A stretch of 64,000 bases of DNA, taken from NCBI GenBank assembly GCA_038204185.1, contig JBBRDE010000002.1, forward strand, positions 1-64,000, written 5' to 3'. Numbering within the stretch: position 1 is the first letter of the stretch; every line of letters starts with the position of its first letter. A program made the translations under genes and the position numbers. Below, in pieces: positions 52,124 to 61,900 of this stretch. The DNA is from Salmonirosea sp038204185 (GTDB taxonomy: Bacteria; Bacteroidota; Bacteroidia; Cytophagales; Spirosomataceae). The notes below the pieces were generated by a model. The model was given only the letters and a program-made list of their open reading frames with translations, was not told the DNA's origin and searched no databases.

Positions 52124-54646
52124 TCAGACCCATTCCTTCGCCCGTTTCTGACCACGCATTTCCTCGAAGGTTATGGTCGGATCTTTTTCCACCGGAGCAT
52201 TGACAAAATGGGTGAAGTGCTTTCGTAGTTCGGGTGTTTCGACTACCTTTTTCCATTCGCACTCATACACATCGATGAGGGCAGCCATGTCGCGTTCCAG
52301 TTCGTCGGCGATTCCCAGCACATCGTCCACCACTACGGCTTTGAGGTAGGTCAGGCCGCCTTCCATTTTGTTGAGCCAGGTGGCGGTACGGGTCAGCGGA
52401 TCGGCAGTTTTGATATAAAACATCAGGAAACGGTCGATCAACTTGATGCAGGTTTCCTTATCCACGTCCGTCACAAACAACTGCGCGTGTTGTGGTTTGG
52501 AGCCGCCGTTGCCACATACGTACAGGTTCCAGCCTTTCTCAGTGGCAATGATGCCAAAATCCTTACTCTGTGCTTCGGCGCATTCGCGGATACAGCCCGA
52601 TACCGCCGATTTCAACTTGTGCGGTGATCGGATTCCCTTGTAGCGATTCTCGATTTCTACGGCAAAGCTCACCGCATCCTGCACCCCAAAACGGCACCAG
52701 GTACTTCCGACGCAGCTTTTCACCGTACGAAGTGCCTTGCCATAGGCATGGCCGCTCTCGAAACCCGCCGCAATCAATTCTTCCCAGATGGTAGGTAGGT
52801 CGCCCACGTGCGCGCCGAAAAGGTCGATCCGCTGACCACCCGTGATTTTGGTGTACAGGCCGTACTTCTGCGCCACGGCTCCGATGACGATCAGTTTTTC
52901 CGGGGTAATTTCGCCGCCCGGAATCCGGGGTACCACCGAGTAGGTACCCCCCTTCTGGATATTGGCAAGGAAACGATCGTTGGAATCCTGCACAGGAGCA
53001 AGGCCTTTTTCCAAAACGTTTTCGTTCCAAAGGCTTGCCAGGAGGGAGGCTACGAGCGGCTTACAGGTTTCGCAACCGTCGCCTTTTCCGAACTGATCCA
53101 GCACGGCATTGTAGGTACGCAGGTCGTTTATTTTCACCAGGTCGAGCAATTCCTGCCGCGTGTACTCGAAGTGCTCGCAGACCAGATTACGCACATACAG
53201 CCCCTGCTGCTTCATGACACCCTGAATCAAATCCTTGACCAGGGGCGTGCAACCGCCACAGCCTGTACAGGCTTTGGTTACTTTTTTTAGCGCATCGACG
53301 GTCGTATGGCCATTCTCCCCTACCTCATGGCAAATCATGGCTTTGGAAATGGCTTCGCAGGAACAGATCAATGCCTCATCGGGTAGCCCCATGACACCCG
53401 CCCCAGCACTTTCTTCCCCCCCGCGCGAACCCAATATCAGGTCTTCGGGGTCGGGCGGCAGGATGGTCAGATTCTTGCAGGTTTGCAGTAGCATGCTATA
53501 TTGCTCTGCGTCCCCGATCAAAATTCCGCCCAGCAAGTGCTTGCCATCAGCCGAAATATTGATGCGTTTATAAACTCCCTTGGCTTTGTTCTCGTAGCGA
53601 ACGGTGCGGCAGGCGGGTTCTTCCACGAACGGATCGCCAAAACTAGCCACGTCCACGCCGATCAATTTGAGTTTGGTAGACATATCGTAAGGCTTGAACT
53701 CCTTGCTACCGCCCGTAAGCTGAGTCGCCACCACGTCGGCCATTTCGTAGCCGGGAGCGACCAGGCCGTAAATCATGTGGTGAGCCAGGGCGCACTCGCC
53801 GATGGCAAATATGGCAGGGTCGTTGGTTTGCAGCAGCTCATTGACCACCACCCCGCCACGTGGGTGGGTTTCGAGTCCGGCGTGCTTGGCCAATTCATCG
53901 CGCGGACGGATGCCCGCCGAAATCACCAGCATGTCCACATCGAGTTTGGTACCATCCTCGAACAATAGCCCGTCAATGCAGTCGTCGCCCGTAATCTCGC
54001 GGGTACTTTTAGAGAGATGTACGCGCAGGCCCAGATTTTCGAGTTGATCCTTTAATAGATCAGAACCCGCCGCGTCGATTTGCCGGGGCATCAGGCGCGG
54101 GGCAAACTCGATGACGTGCGCTTCCTGCATACCCAGATCGAGCAGTGCTTTGGCTGCTTCCAGTCCGAGGAGCCCGCCTCCAAGTACCGCTCCTTTCCGG
54201 GCTTTTTTGGCATACGAACCCATCATTTCCAGATCTTCGATGGTACGGTAGACGAACACGCCTTCCTTCTCTACACCCGCTACGGGCGGCACAAAAGCCC
54301 CCGAACCCGTTGCCAGTACCAGATAGTCATAATCAACTACGATCCCGTGGTGCGAGCGAACTGTTTTCAGTTCGCGGTCAATCGCTACTACGGGATCGGA
54401 CAGATACAATGAAATATCATTTTCACGGTACCAGTCTACCGGAGCCAGTAGCAGATCGTCCGCTGACTTACCGTCGAAAAAAGAGCTTAAATGGACGCGA
54501 TCGTAGGCAGCACGCGGTTCTTCCCCAAAAACCGTAATGTTGAAATCAGTCCGTTTTTCAATTTTGGCCAACAGCTTTTCGCAAAACTTGAAGCCCACCA
54601 TGCCGTTGCCCACCACAACGACTTGTTTTGTTTTGGTAGTGTTCAT
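52124..54646 (-). CDS. nirB: NAD(P)H-dependent nitrite reductase large subunit
   Basis: The 840-aa enzyme reduces nitrite to ammonium. Its order is: FAD/NAD(P)H domains (VVVGNGMVGFK at the start and GGGLLGLEAAKALL near 152-165), a BFD-type [2Fe-2S] segment (LICSCEAI and CTGCGGC, near 425-475), a second BFD-like pair, a ferredoxin-like half-domain, then the sirohaem/4Fe-4S domain with SCVGSTWCRFG and SGCIRECAEA (Cys-x5-Cys and Cys-x3-Cys). All ligands are present. It is the first gene of the leftward operon. A 17-base palindrome lies just before its start codon. Confidence 0.95.
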   Translation of the reverse strand: MNTTKTKQVVVVGNGMVGFKFCEKLLAKIEKRTDFNITVFGEEPRAAYDRVHLSSFFDGKSADDLLLAPVDWYRENDISLYLSDPVVAIDRELKTVRSHHGIVVDYDYLVLATGSGAFVPPVAGVEKEGVFVYRTIEDLEMMGSYAKKARKGAVLGGGLLGLEAAKALLDLGMQEAHVIEFAPRLMPRQIDAAGSDLLKDQLENLGLRVHLSKSTREITGDDCIDGLLFEDGTKLDVDMLVISAGIRPRDELAKHAGLETHPRGGVVVNELLQTNDPAIFAIGECALAHHMIYGLVAPGYEMADVVATQLTGGSKEFKPYDMSTKLKLIGVDVASFGDPFVEEPACRTVRYENKAKGVYKRINISADGKHLLGGILIGDAEQYSMLLQTCKNLTILPPDPEDLILGSRGGEESAGAGVMGLPDEALICSCEAISKAMICHEVGENGHTTVDALKKVTKACTGCGGCTPLVKDLIQGVMKQQGLYVRNLVCEHFEYTRQELLDLVKINDLRTYNAVLDQFGKGDGCETCKPLVASLLASLWNENVLEKGLAPVQDSNDRFLANIQKGGTYSVVPRIPGGEITPEKLIVIGAVAQKYGLYTKITGGQRIDLFGAHVGDLPTIWEELIAAGFESGHAYGKALRTVKSCVGSTWCRFGVQDAVSFAVEIENRYKGIRSPHKLKSAVSGCIRECAEAQSKDFGIIATEKGWNLYVCGNGGSKPQHAQLFVTDVDKETCIKLIDRFLMFYIKTADPLTRTATWLNKMEGGLTYLKAVVVDDVLGIADELERDMAALIDVYECEWKKVVETPELRKHFTHFVNAPVEKDPTITFEEMRGQKRAKEWV

Positions 54647-54648
54647 AG

Positions 54649-54665
54649 TTAATAGTAACTATTAA
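54649..54665. promoter_or_regulatory. Perfect palindrome directly before nirB
   Basis: TTAATAGTAACTATTAA is an 8-1-8 perfect palindrome that ends 2 bases from the nirB start codon. It could be an operator, or an RNA hairpin that masks the start. It is not an FNR-type or NtcA-type site. Confidence 0.45.
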
Positions 54666-54736
54666 ATTGGTAAAACCCTGTACTTTTATTGAACTTTTCA
54701 TAGATTACCATCAAATCTTAATCTATTAGTACATAT

Positions 54737-54744
54737 CAAAATTA
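54737..54744 (-). promoter_or_regulatory. Candidate -7 element of the nirB operon
   Basis: Read on the minus strand the sequence is TAATTTTG, a full match to TAnnTTTG. It would give a leader of about 80-85 bases. No TTG was found at the expected -33 distance. Confidence 0.35.
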
Positions 54745-54819
54745 AATCGTGTTTTCTTAATATCCTAACTAATTATTTCTTTTTTAGTTAATTTTTAAAC
54801 TTATTTTTTGGTAAAATCA

Positions 54820-54849
54820 TTGTTTTATAAAATTATGAGTATAAATTTG
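54820..54849 (+). promoter_or_regulatory. Promoter of the rightward nitrate operon
   Basis: TTG (54820-54822), exactly 19 bases, then TAAATTTG (54842-54849) form a complete Bacteroidota promoter. Transcription should begin near 54856. The leader contains a small hairpin GTAGT (54864-54868) with ACTAC (54877-54881). The intergenic DNA around it is very AT-rich. Confidence 0.7.
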
Positions 54850-54914
54850 AACCACTAAAACACGTAGTTATTCATTACTACACTTGGTACAATTCTAATA
54901 TTCATCTATTATAT

Positions 54915-55736
54915 ATGAATAAGTTTAGTACACCAAAAATCACACTCGTAGGAGCCGGCCCTGGCGACGAAGAGCTGATCACCCTCAAAGGAGTCAAAGC
55001 TTTGGAAGGTGCCGATGCTGTGCTCTATGATGATCTGGCCAACCGAGCCCTGCTGGATTACTGTCCGGCCAATTGCCTAAAGATATATGTAGGAAAACGC
55101 GTGGGGCGTCACTCATTCCGCCAGGACGAAATCAACAGCCTTCTCGTTCGATTGGCCCGCAGGCGCGGCCACGTGGTTCGGTTGAAGGGCGGTGATCCGT
55201 TCGTGTTCGGGCGGGGACACGAAGAAGCCGAACACGCCCGGCAGCACGGAATTGCCTGCGAGGTGGTACCTGGTGTATCAAGTTGCCTGGCCGTACCGGC
55301 GTTGCAGGGCATTCCGGTTACGCGCCGGGGCGTGAGCGAAAGCTTCTGGGTTATTACGGGTACCACGCGCTCTGGTGAACTGTCGGACGACCTTCACCTG
55401 GCAGCGCAATCGAACGCGACGGTCGTGGTACTAATGGGCATGAGAAAACTTAGTGAAATATGCGACTTGTACGCACGGCTTGGGCGGGGACACCTACCCA
55501 TGGCCGTGATACAGAACGGAACGCGCGCCAACGAACTATGCGTGGTAGGTCGGGCGTGGGAAATGCCGAATTTGATGGAAGAATATAGTCGCCGGAAGCA
55601 AGAGGTGGGGGCCTCTTCTTTGGGACTGGATGGGCCGGCTATTCTCGTGATTGGTGAAGCAGTGGCTTTGCACCCGGCTTATATGCTGGATTGCTTGCAA
55701 AGCCTTCCTCGCCTGTCGGATCGGGTGGCGGCCTAA
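54915..55736 (+). CDS. cobA: Uroporphyrinogen-III C-methyltransferase (sirohaem pathway)
   Basis: This SUMT enzyme adds two methyl groups to uroporphyrinogen III on the way to sirohaem, the NirB cofactor. Typical motifs are LVGAGPGDEELITLKG at 11-26, VLYDDL, GDPFVFGRG near 93-101, EVVPGVSS and GIPVTRRG. It is 273 aa, the stand-alone SUMT length with no dehydrogenase/chelatase domain, so precorrin-2 conversion must be encoded elsewhere. It is the first gene after the strong promoter and divergent from nirB. A 9-bp stem-loop lies 7 bases after the stop. Confidence 0.93.
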   Translation: MNKFSTPKITLVGAGPGDEELITLKGVKALEGADAVLYDDLANRALLDYCPANCLKIYVGKRVGRHSFRQDEINSLLVRLARRRGHVVRLKGGDPFVFGRGHEEAEHARQHGIACEVVPGVSSCLAVPALQGIPVTRRGVSESFWVITGTTRSGELSDDLHLAAQSNATVVVLMGMRKLSEICDLYARLGRGHLPMAVIQNGTRANELCVVGRAWEMPNLMEEYSRRKQEVGASSLGLDGPAILVIGEAVALHPAYMLDCLQSLPRLSDRVAA

Positions 55737-55743
55737 TAAAAAA

Positions 55744-55779
55744 GGCCGATCCGGTGTGGGGGCACCTTGTGGATCGGCC
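55744..55779. terminator. Stem-loop after cobA
   Basis: GGCCGATCC (55744-55752) pairs with GGATCGGCC (55771-55779), with an inner GGTG/CACC stem. There is no T tract on the plus strand, but six As precede it, so a full terminator exists only on the minus strand. It may reduce readthrough or protect the cobA message end. Confidence 0.5.
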
Positions 55780-55974
55780 GTACAGGGTTTGTCTATTTTA
55801 AACACAAACATTTCAAAGAAAATGAAAAAACTCCGATAACCCAAATTACTTCCGTTCGCCTCGGGTCTGCCGCGAGTCCATGAGAGCCTGGTTTGCCTTT
55901 ACGCTACTCCTCACCGTGAGGATGATACAGGAATGCTATGCACTTATTTTTCACTTTTTTTGAAACAAGTCTTT

Positions 55975-57333
55975 ATGAAAATAGCTACAAAAACATATGG
56001 GTTGCTGGGTTTGGTGCTGGGTTTGCTACCCGCCCGGCTCATGGCCCAATTCACGTTATCGGGGCAGGTACGCACCCGCACCGAACTCCGCGACGGATTC
56101 GGTAGCCCGCTTAACGAAAACCAGGACGCGGCCCTGTTCACCTCCCAACGCACGCGCCTCAACGTGAGCTACGAGGGGTTCCGCACCAAATTCTTCGTTG
56201 CCGTGCAGGATGTGCGGGTGTGGGGGCAAGATGCCGCCACTAATAATCGCACGACCAATGCCGACCTGAACGGTCTGATGTTGCACGAAGCCTGGGCCGA
56301 AATCGGCCTGCTGGACACGGCTATCACAAAAACCGGACGTACTCTATCGCTGAAAATAGGGCGACAGGAACTGCTCTACGACGACAGCCGTCTTCTGGGT
56401 AACCTCGACTGGCTGCAACAGGCCCGCCGCCACGACGCGGCTGTTTTGAAATACAAAAAGAACGGTTTTATGGCGCATCTGGGTGCCGCGTATAATCAGA
56501 ACCGTGAGGCTAACGCCGGGCAGATTTATAACGGGGTACCCTCGGGGTACCCTGCCGGAACCAACGGGATCGGCACAGCCTACAAGTCGTTGCAGTACCT
56601 TTATTTGGGCAAAAAGCTAAAACAGGGAATGGCTTCTTTTTTGATCTTAAAAGACGACTTCAATCGCTACGCGCTGGATAGTACCCAAGCAAAAGTATGG
56701 CAAAAAGGTACCTGGAACCGGGTTACGCTGGGGCCCTACCTGAATACGAAAATCGGCAAAAATCTGGGCGTCACAGCAAGTGCCTATGTACAAATGGGTG
56801 AGGATAAGGACGGAAAAAGCCTGAATGCTTCCACCTTTTCGATCAGCACAGCCTACAAGGTACATCCCAATCTTACCGTGGGGCCGGGCGTGGACTACTT
56901 GTCGGGCAATGCCCCCGGCAATTCCCGCTCGCACCGCTTCGATCCGCTGTATGGTACCCCGCACAAATTCTGGGGACAGATGGATTATTTCTACGTAGCC
57001 AATGGTTTCGGACCGGGTGGACTGGTGAATTACTACCTAAAATCAGCCTTCACGATCACCAAAAAGATAACAGGCACGGCAGACTACCACGTTTTCCAAA
57101 GTCCTAACGAGGTGAGGGTAGGCGATAAACCGCTAAGCAGTAAATCGTTCGGTAGTGAGTTCGACCTAATTCTAAATTACAAAATGCTCCCCACCGTGGG
57201 GATACAGCTCGGCTACGCCCACTATTTCAGTACCCCCACACTGGCAGCAGTGAAAGATGTCTCTAATCCCAAGCAGGGAGCTAACTGGGCATACCTGATG
57301 ATTAATGTGACACCGCTGTTTTTATCAAAATGA
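55975..57333 (+). CDS. Alginate-export-type outer-membrane porin of the nitrate cluster
   Basis: The 452-aa protein has a signal peptide (about 1-21) and alternating strands of a beta-barrel from residue 24 (FTLSGQVRTRTELRDGF), with the family block TLSLKIGRQELLYDDSRLLGNLDW near 125-150. This pattern belongs to the alginate-export (AlgE-like) porins. Here it lies between the sirohaem gene and the nitrate transporter, so it is more likely an anion channel for nitrate or nitrite in the outer membrane; that role is inferred from position alone. The start at 55975 opens the signal peptide. Confidence 0.8.
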   Translation: MKIATKTYGLLGLVLGLLPARLMAQFTLSGQVRTRTELRDGFGSPLNENQDAALFTSQRTRLNVSYEGFRTKFFVAVQDVRVWGQDAATNNRTTNADLNGLMLHEAWAEIGLLDTAITKTGRTLSLKIGRQELLYDDSRLLGNLDWLQQARRHDAAVLKYKKNGFMAHLGAAYNQNREANAGQIYNGVPSGYPAGTNGIGTAYKSLQYLYLGKKLKQGMASFLILKDDFNRYALDSTQAKVWQKGTWNRVTLGPYLNTKIGKNLGVTASAYVQMGEDKDGKSLNASTFSISTAYKVHPNLTVGPGVDYLSGNAPGNSRSHRFDPLYGTPHKFWGQMDYFYVANGFGPGGLVNYYLKSAFTITKKITGTADYHVFQSPNEVRVGDKPLSSKSFGSEFDLILNYKMLPTVGIQLGYAHYFSTPTLAAVKDVSNPKQGANWAYLMINVTPLFLSK

Positions 57334-57361
57334 TGACTTATGGCCGATGGCTGTTAGCATA

Positions 57362-57497
57362 GTTTGCGATTCCAGCGTGCAGTCACGAATCCTCAGATTG
57401 TGCACTTGCAGTGCACGAGCGTTACAAACGCTCTTCTCGACCCGTTCGCAACAGCGTGTTCCGGTCGCAGACGCAAACGAGCGATACAATCGCAAAC
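57362..57497. repeat. Palindrome-rich element with 9-bp terminal inverted repeats
   Basis: GTTTGCGAT (57362-57370) and ATCGCAAAC (57489-57497) bound about 136 bases. Inside are two adjacent 17-base palindromes of 7-3-7 form (57400-57416 and 57417-57433) and a 5-3-5 one (57481-57493); two share an ACA loop. No protein frame fits it. It may be a miniature mobile element or a folded leader of the transporter gene. Confidence 0.6.
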
Positions 57498-57569
57498 CAG
57501 CATGAGTCGCAGGCGTACACGAGCGCCAATATTCTCTCATTCACTCAATCACTCATTCAAAATTACTCT

Positions 57570-58853
57570 ATGAAACCTCTCGAAAAACTAAACGTATTCA
57601 GCTTCAAGGGCGTACAGATGCGCTCATTCCATCTCTCGTGGATGGCCTTCTTCATGTGCTTCTTCGGCTGGTTTGGCCTGGCTCCGCTGATGAAAGTCAT
57701 CAAGGACGATTTAGGCCTGAGCAAGGAACAGATCGGTAATATTATCATTGCTTCCGTAGCCGCTACGGTCGTGGCGCGGGTGCTGATCGGACGCCTGTGC
57801 GATACCTACGGCCCGCGTAAAACCTATACCGTACTGCTGGCCGTTTGCGCTATTCCGGTAATGGCGGTGGGCCTGTCGTACAACTACGAAACCTTCCTGT
57901 TATTCCGGCTTGCGATTGGCGTCATAGGGGCTTCGTTCGTCATCACGCAGTACCATACATCGGTCATGTTCGACCCTAAAATCGTCGGTACGGCCAATGC
58001 CGTATCGGGCGGCTGGGGCAACTTGGGCGGCGGGGTTACCAACATGGTCATGCCACTAATTTTTGCCGGGTTTGTAGGCTTGGGGTACCTGCCCAGCGCG
58101 GCCTGGCGGCTGGCGATGATCGTACCGGGGGTATTGCTGCTCGTCATTGCGGCACTATACTGGTTCTACACCAAGGATACCCCTGCGGGGAATTTCAACG
58201 AATTGCCTGATCGCAAAGTAAATAAGAAAGAAAGTTCGCTGGGCGAAGCGGCCAAAGATTACCGTACCTGGATTCTGTTTCTGGCCTATGGTGCCTGCTT
58301 CGGCATTGAGGTGACGTTCGACAACGTAGCGGCGCTCTACTTTGCCGAGAAATATGGCACAAGCCTGATGATGGCGGGTGTGCTGGCGGGGTCGTTCGGC
58401 TTTATGAATCTCTTTGCGCGAGCCATGGGCGGCATCGTCGCAGACAAGGTAGGCAGTCGCTTCGGCATGGCGGGCAAAGGGCTACTCCTGGCCGGACTGC
58501 TGGTACTGGAAGGAATTGGGATCATCTATTTCGGTCTGACGGACAATATCACGCTGGCGATCATCGCCATGATCACGTTTGCAATGTTCCTCAAAATGGC
58601 AAACGGCACCACCTACGCCATGGTACCTTTCATCAACCGCAAGGCACTAGGCTCTGTAAGCGGAATCGTGGGCGCTGGCGGTAATGTCGGGGCCGTGCTG
58701 GCGGGTTTTCTGTTCAAATCGCCTTCCATTACCTACTCACAAGCTTTTATGTACATCGGCATCGCCGTAGCCGTAGTGGGCGGGATCGTGGCACTTACCC
58801 GCTTCTCCCTGCGCGAGGTACCTGTGAGTGAAAGCGAGTTGGTGGCAGCATAA
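57570..58853 (+). CDS. Nitrate/nitrite MFS transporter (NarK/NasA type)
   Basis: This 427-aa major facilitator protein has 12 membrane segments. It carries the nitrate signature regions of the NNP family: GGWGNLGGGVTNMVMP near 148-163 and VGAGGNVGAVLAG near 364-376, and conserved arginines in the second and eighth helices (RLAIGV-type and ARAMGG contexts). It imports nitrate, and possibly exports nitrite. I chose the ATG at 57570 because earlier in-frame codons run through a repeat-rich leader with no membrane signal. It lies between the porin and the nitrate reductase. Confidence 0.92.
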   Translation: MKPLEKLNVFSFKGVQMRSFHLSWMAFFMCFFGWFGLAPLMKVIKDDLGLSKEQIGNIIIASVAATVVARVLIGRLCDTYGPRKTYTVLLAVCAIPVMAVGLSYNYETFLLFRLAIGVIGASFVITQYHTSVMFDPKIVGTANAVSGGWGNLGGGVTNMVMPLIFAGFVGLGYLPSAAWRLAMIVPGVLLLVIAALYWFYTKDTPAGNFNELPDRKVNKKESSLGEAAKDYRTWILFLAYGACFGIEVTFDNVAALYFAEKYGTSLMMAGVLAGSFGFMNLFARAMGGIVADKVGSRFGMAGKGLLLAGLLVLEGIGIIYFGLTDNITLAIIAMITFAMFLKMANGTTYAMVPFINRKALGSVSGIVGAGGNVGAVLAGFLFKSPSITYSQAFMYIGIAVAVVGGIVALTRFSLREVPVSESELVAA

Positions 58854-58861
58854 GATTGTGT

Positions 58862-58880
58862 AATTGTTGAATTGTGTAAT
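58862..58880. repeat. 19-bp inverted repeat, left copy
   Basis: AATTGTTGAATTGTGTAAT is the exact reverse complement of 59015-59033, which is inside the nitrate reductase gene. Related text (ACAATTTAACAATTCAACA) also occurs before the HMA gene near 18541-18559. It belongs to a low-complexity family built of AATTGTT-type units. Confidence 0.7.
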
Positions 58881-58931
58881 CGTGTAATTGTTTTGTCTAT
58901 CAATTTCATGATTACTCTTAACTAATTTGTT

Positions 58932-61900
58932 ATGAGTACTTTAAAATCACTTCATACTTCTGGGATAGATGATTCCGAACAAAGCATTCGGACAAATCCG
59001 GCAACAGTTCAACAATTACACAATTCAACAATTCAACAAAAACACAAAACTACCTGCTGCTATTGCGGCGTGGGTTGCGGCATTGTGGTGCAGAAAGAAA
59101 GCAACGGACGCCTCACGGTGACGGGCGACAAAAGCCATCCATCGAGCCAGGGTATGCTGTGTTCGAAAGGCATGAACCTACACTACACCGTCATGGATCA
59201 AAGCGACCGCCTGCTGTTTCCGCAGATGCGCATGAACCGTTCTATGCCGCTGCAACGGGTAAGTTGGGATGAGGCGTTGGAACGCACAGCGGCCGTATTT
59301 CGAACTTTTATTCAAAAATACGGCCCGGATTCGGTGGCGTTTTATGTGTCGGGACAATGCCTGACGGAGGAGTATTATTTGGTCAATAAGCTGATCAAAG
59401 GCTTCATAGGCTCCAACAACATCGACACCAATTCCCGGTTGTGCATGAGTTCGGCGGTGGTGGGTTATAAACTATCGCTGGGCGAAGATTCGGTCCCCGT
59501 TTGCTACGACGACATTGAAGAAGCCGACGTATTCTACGTGCAGGGCGCTAATCCCGCCTGGTGCCATCCCATTATCTGGCGGCGGATCCAGGCGCACAAA
59601 GCGGCCAATCCGCACGTCAAAATCATTACGGTAGACCCACGTGTGACGGATACCGTACGGGCCTCGGACTTGCATCTGCCCATCCGACCCGGCACGGACA
59701 TTACCCTCAACCACGCCATCGGTCGGGTTTTAATCGAGCAGGGGTACCTCGACGAGGAGTTCATCATTAGCCACACCGACGGCTTCACCGCCTACCGCGA
59801 ACAAGTGATGGAGCGTTCGGTGGAAGATGCCGCCGCTATTTGTGGCGTAGAGGTACCTTCCATCCGGCAAGCTGCCGAGTGGATTGGTCGCTCCAAGGGC
59901 TTTCTGTCCCTGTGGACGATGGGCATGAATCAGTCGTCTGTGGGTGTGAATAAAAATCTTTCACTCATCAATTTGCACCTCATTACGGGTCGCATTGGTA
60001 CGCCCGGCAACGGGCCTTTTTCACTCACCGGCCAACCTAATGCGATGGGGGGACGCGAGGTAGGCGGCCTGGCCAATATCCTGCCCGCGCACCGCGACGT
60101 GAGCAACGCCGCCCATCGCGCCGAGATGGAAGAATTCTGGAATAGTCCTGTAAAAATCGCTGACAAACCCGGCCTGACGGCCACGGAAATGTTCCAGGCG
60201 ATGGACGACGACAAGCTGAAAGCCATCTGGATCATCAACACCAATCCGCTGGTGAGCATGCCCGATGTAAATAGTGTGGAGCGGGCTTTGAAGAAAGGAC
60301 GGTTTGTGGTGGTGCAGGATGTGTCGAGCCGCGCCGATACCGTGGCGATGGCCGACGTGGTGCTTCCCGCCGCCGCCTGGCTCGAAAAGGAAGGTACCAT
60401 GACCAACGCTGAGCGGCGCATCACCTACCTGCCCAAGATTCTCGACGCGCCCGGCGAAGCCCTGCCCGACGCAGAAATTATCTGGCGCTTTGCGCAGAAA
60501 ATGGGCTTTGGGGAATATTTCAACTACCAGAATTCCGGCGAGGTTTACGCCGAGTACGTGCAGACCACGACGGGTACCTCCATCGACATCACCGGACTTA
60601 GTCACGAAATTTTGCGGAAACAGCGGAGTGTGCAGTGGCCTTACATCAGCCAAAAACAAGGTGCCCCGGCACCTACCCCCCGCCTGTTTGCCGATCACAA
60701 ATTCTACACGCCCAACCAGCGCGCGCAAATTCATGCCGTACCCGACGGCAATGCCTCGGAGCCTACGGACACCGACTTTCCGCTGGTACTGACCACGGGC
60801 CGCATCCGTGACCAATGGCATACCATGACCAAGACCGGACGCGTGGCCAAGCTGAATCAACACGTACCGCATCCCTACCTGCAAATCAATCCGGAGGATG
60901 CAGCCGCACGGGACATCAAACAAGATCAATTGGTGAGCGTCCGCAGTCGACGCGGTGAAGTGCGGGTGAAGGCCCAACTTTCGGACGATGTGCGGTGGGG
61001 CGTTTGTTTTCTGCCGATGCACTGGGGCAAAATTCTCAATAGCACCTTGGCTCGGGCCAATAACCTCACAAGCAGCCTGGTGGATCCACGCTCAAAAGAG
61101 CCGGACTTTAAATTCTCCGCCGTGGAAGTAGAGCTCTACCAAAAACCCATCGAGAAAATCATCATGATCGGCGCGGGTTCGGCGGGGTTGGGTTTTGTCA
61201 ATGCCCACCGGCTGGTAAACCGAGCAGATGAAATTCACGTTTTTTCGCAGGAAATCTACCCCTTTTACAACCGCGTGCTCCTACCCGACTACATCAGCGG
61301 GGCGCAAAGCTGGGCGCAATTGGTGAAGCTACGCGAGGAGCAGTTTGCCGAAGCGGGCATCGTGGTACACAAAGGGGTAGGTATCACTACGATTGACCGA
61401 GCCAATAAAACCGTCACCGATACCAACGGAGTAGTTCACAGCTACGACAAGTTAATTCTGGGTACCGGAAGCCGGGCCTTCATGCCCAAAGGGGTACCTG
61501 CCTTGCCGGGGATTTTCAATATGCGCTCGCGGCTGGACGCCGACTCGCTCCTGCCTTTCCTGGAAAGTACTAACCCGCACGTGGTCATCGTGGGTGGTGG
61601 TTTGCTGGGCCTCGAACTAGGTGCTTCGCTGCGCGAGTTGAACGTGCGGGTGTCGGTCGTGCAGCGCATCAGCCGTTTTATGGAGCGGCAACTCGACCCG
61701 CTGGCGGGTGATTTGCTGTACCAGGAAATCCGCGATCGGGGCATCGACGTGTATTTCAACGATGAGGTACAGACCTTCTGCGGCACTGATACCCTCAACG
61801 GCATCCGCCTGAAATCGGGCCGCAAGCTCGACTGCCAGGTAGCCGTGATTGCCATCGGTACCGTACCCAACATCGAACTCGCCTGCGCCGCCGGGCTGGA

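Noticed and set aside
54649..54665. FNR/CRP-type operator before nirB
   Set aside because: The palindrome does not fit TTGAT-N4-ATCAA or TGTGA-N6-TCACA, so no regulator is assigned.
55881..55964. Short open frame of about 27 codons before the porin
   Set aside because: No start context, no conservation evidence and it ends just before the porin signal peptide; probably leader sequence.
57400..57433. tRNA or CRISPR-like repeats
   Set aside because: The palindromes have no tRNA cloverleaf or CCA end, and there are no regularly spaced identical repeats with spacers anywhere in the window.
60021..61022. Long antisense frame within the nitrate reductase gene (similar one at 61617-62621)
   Set aside because: They are shadows of a well-supported 1206-aa gene and have no family pattern.
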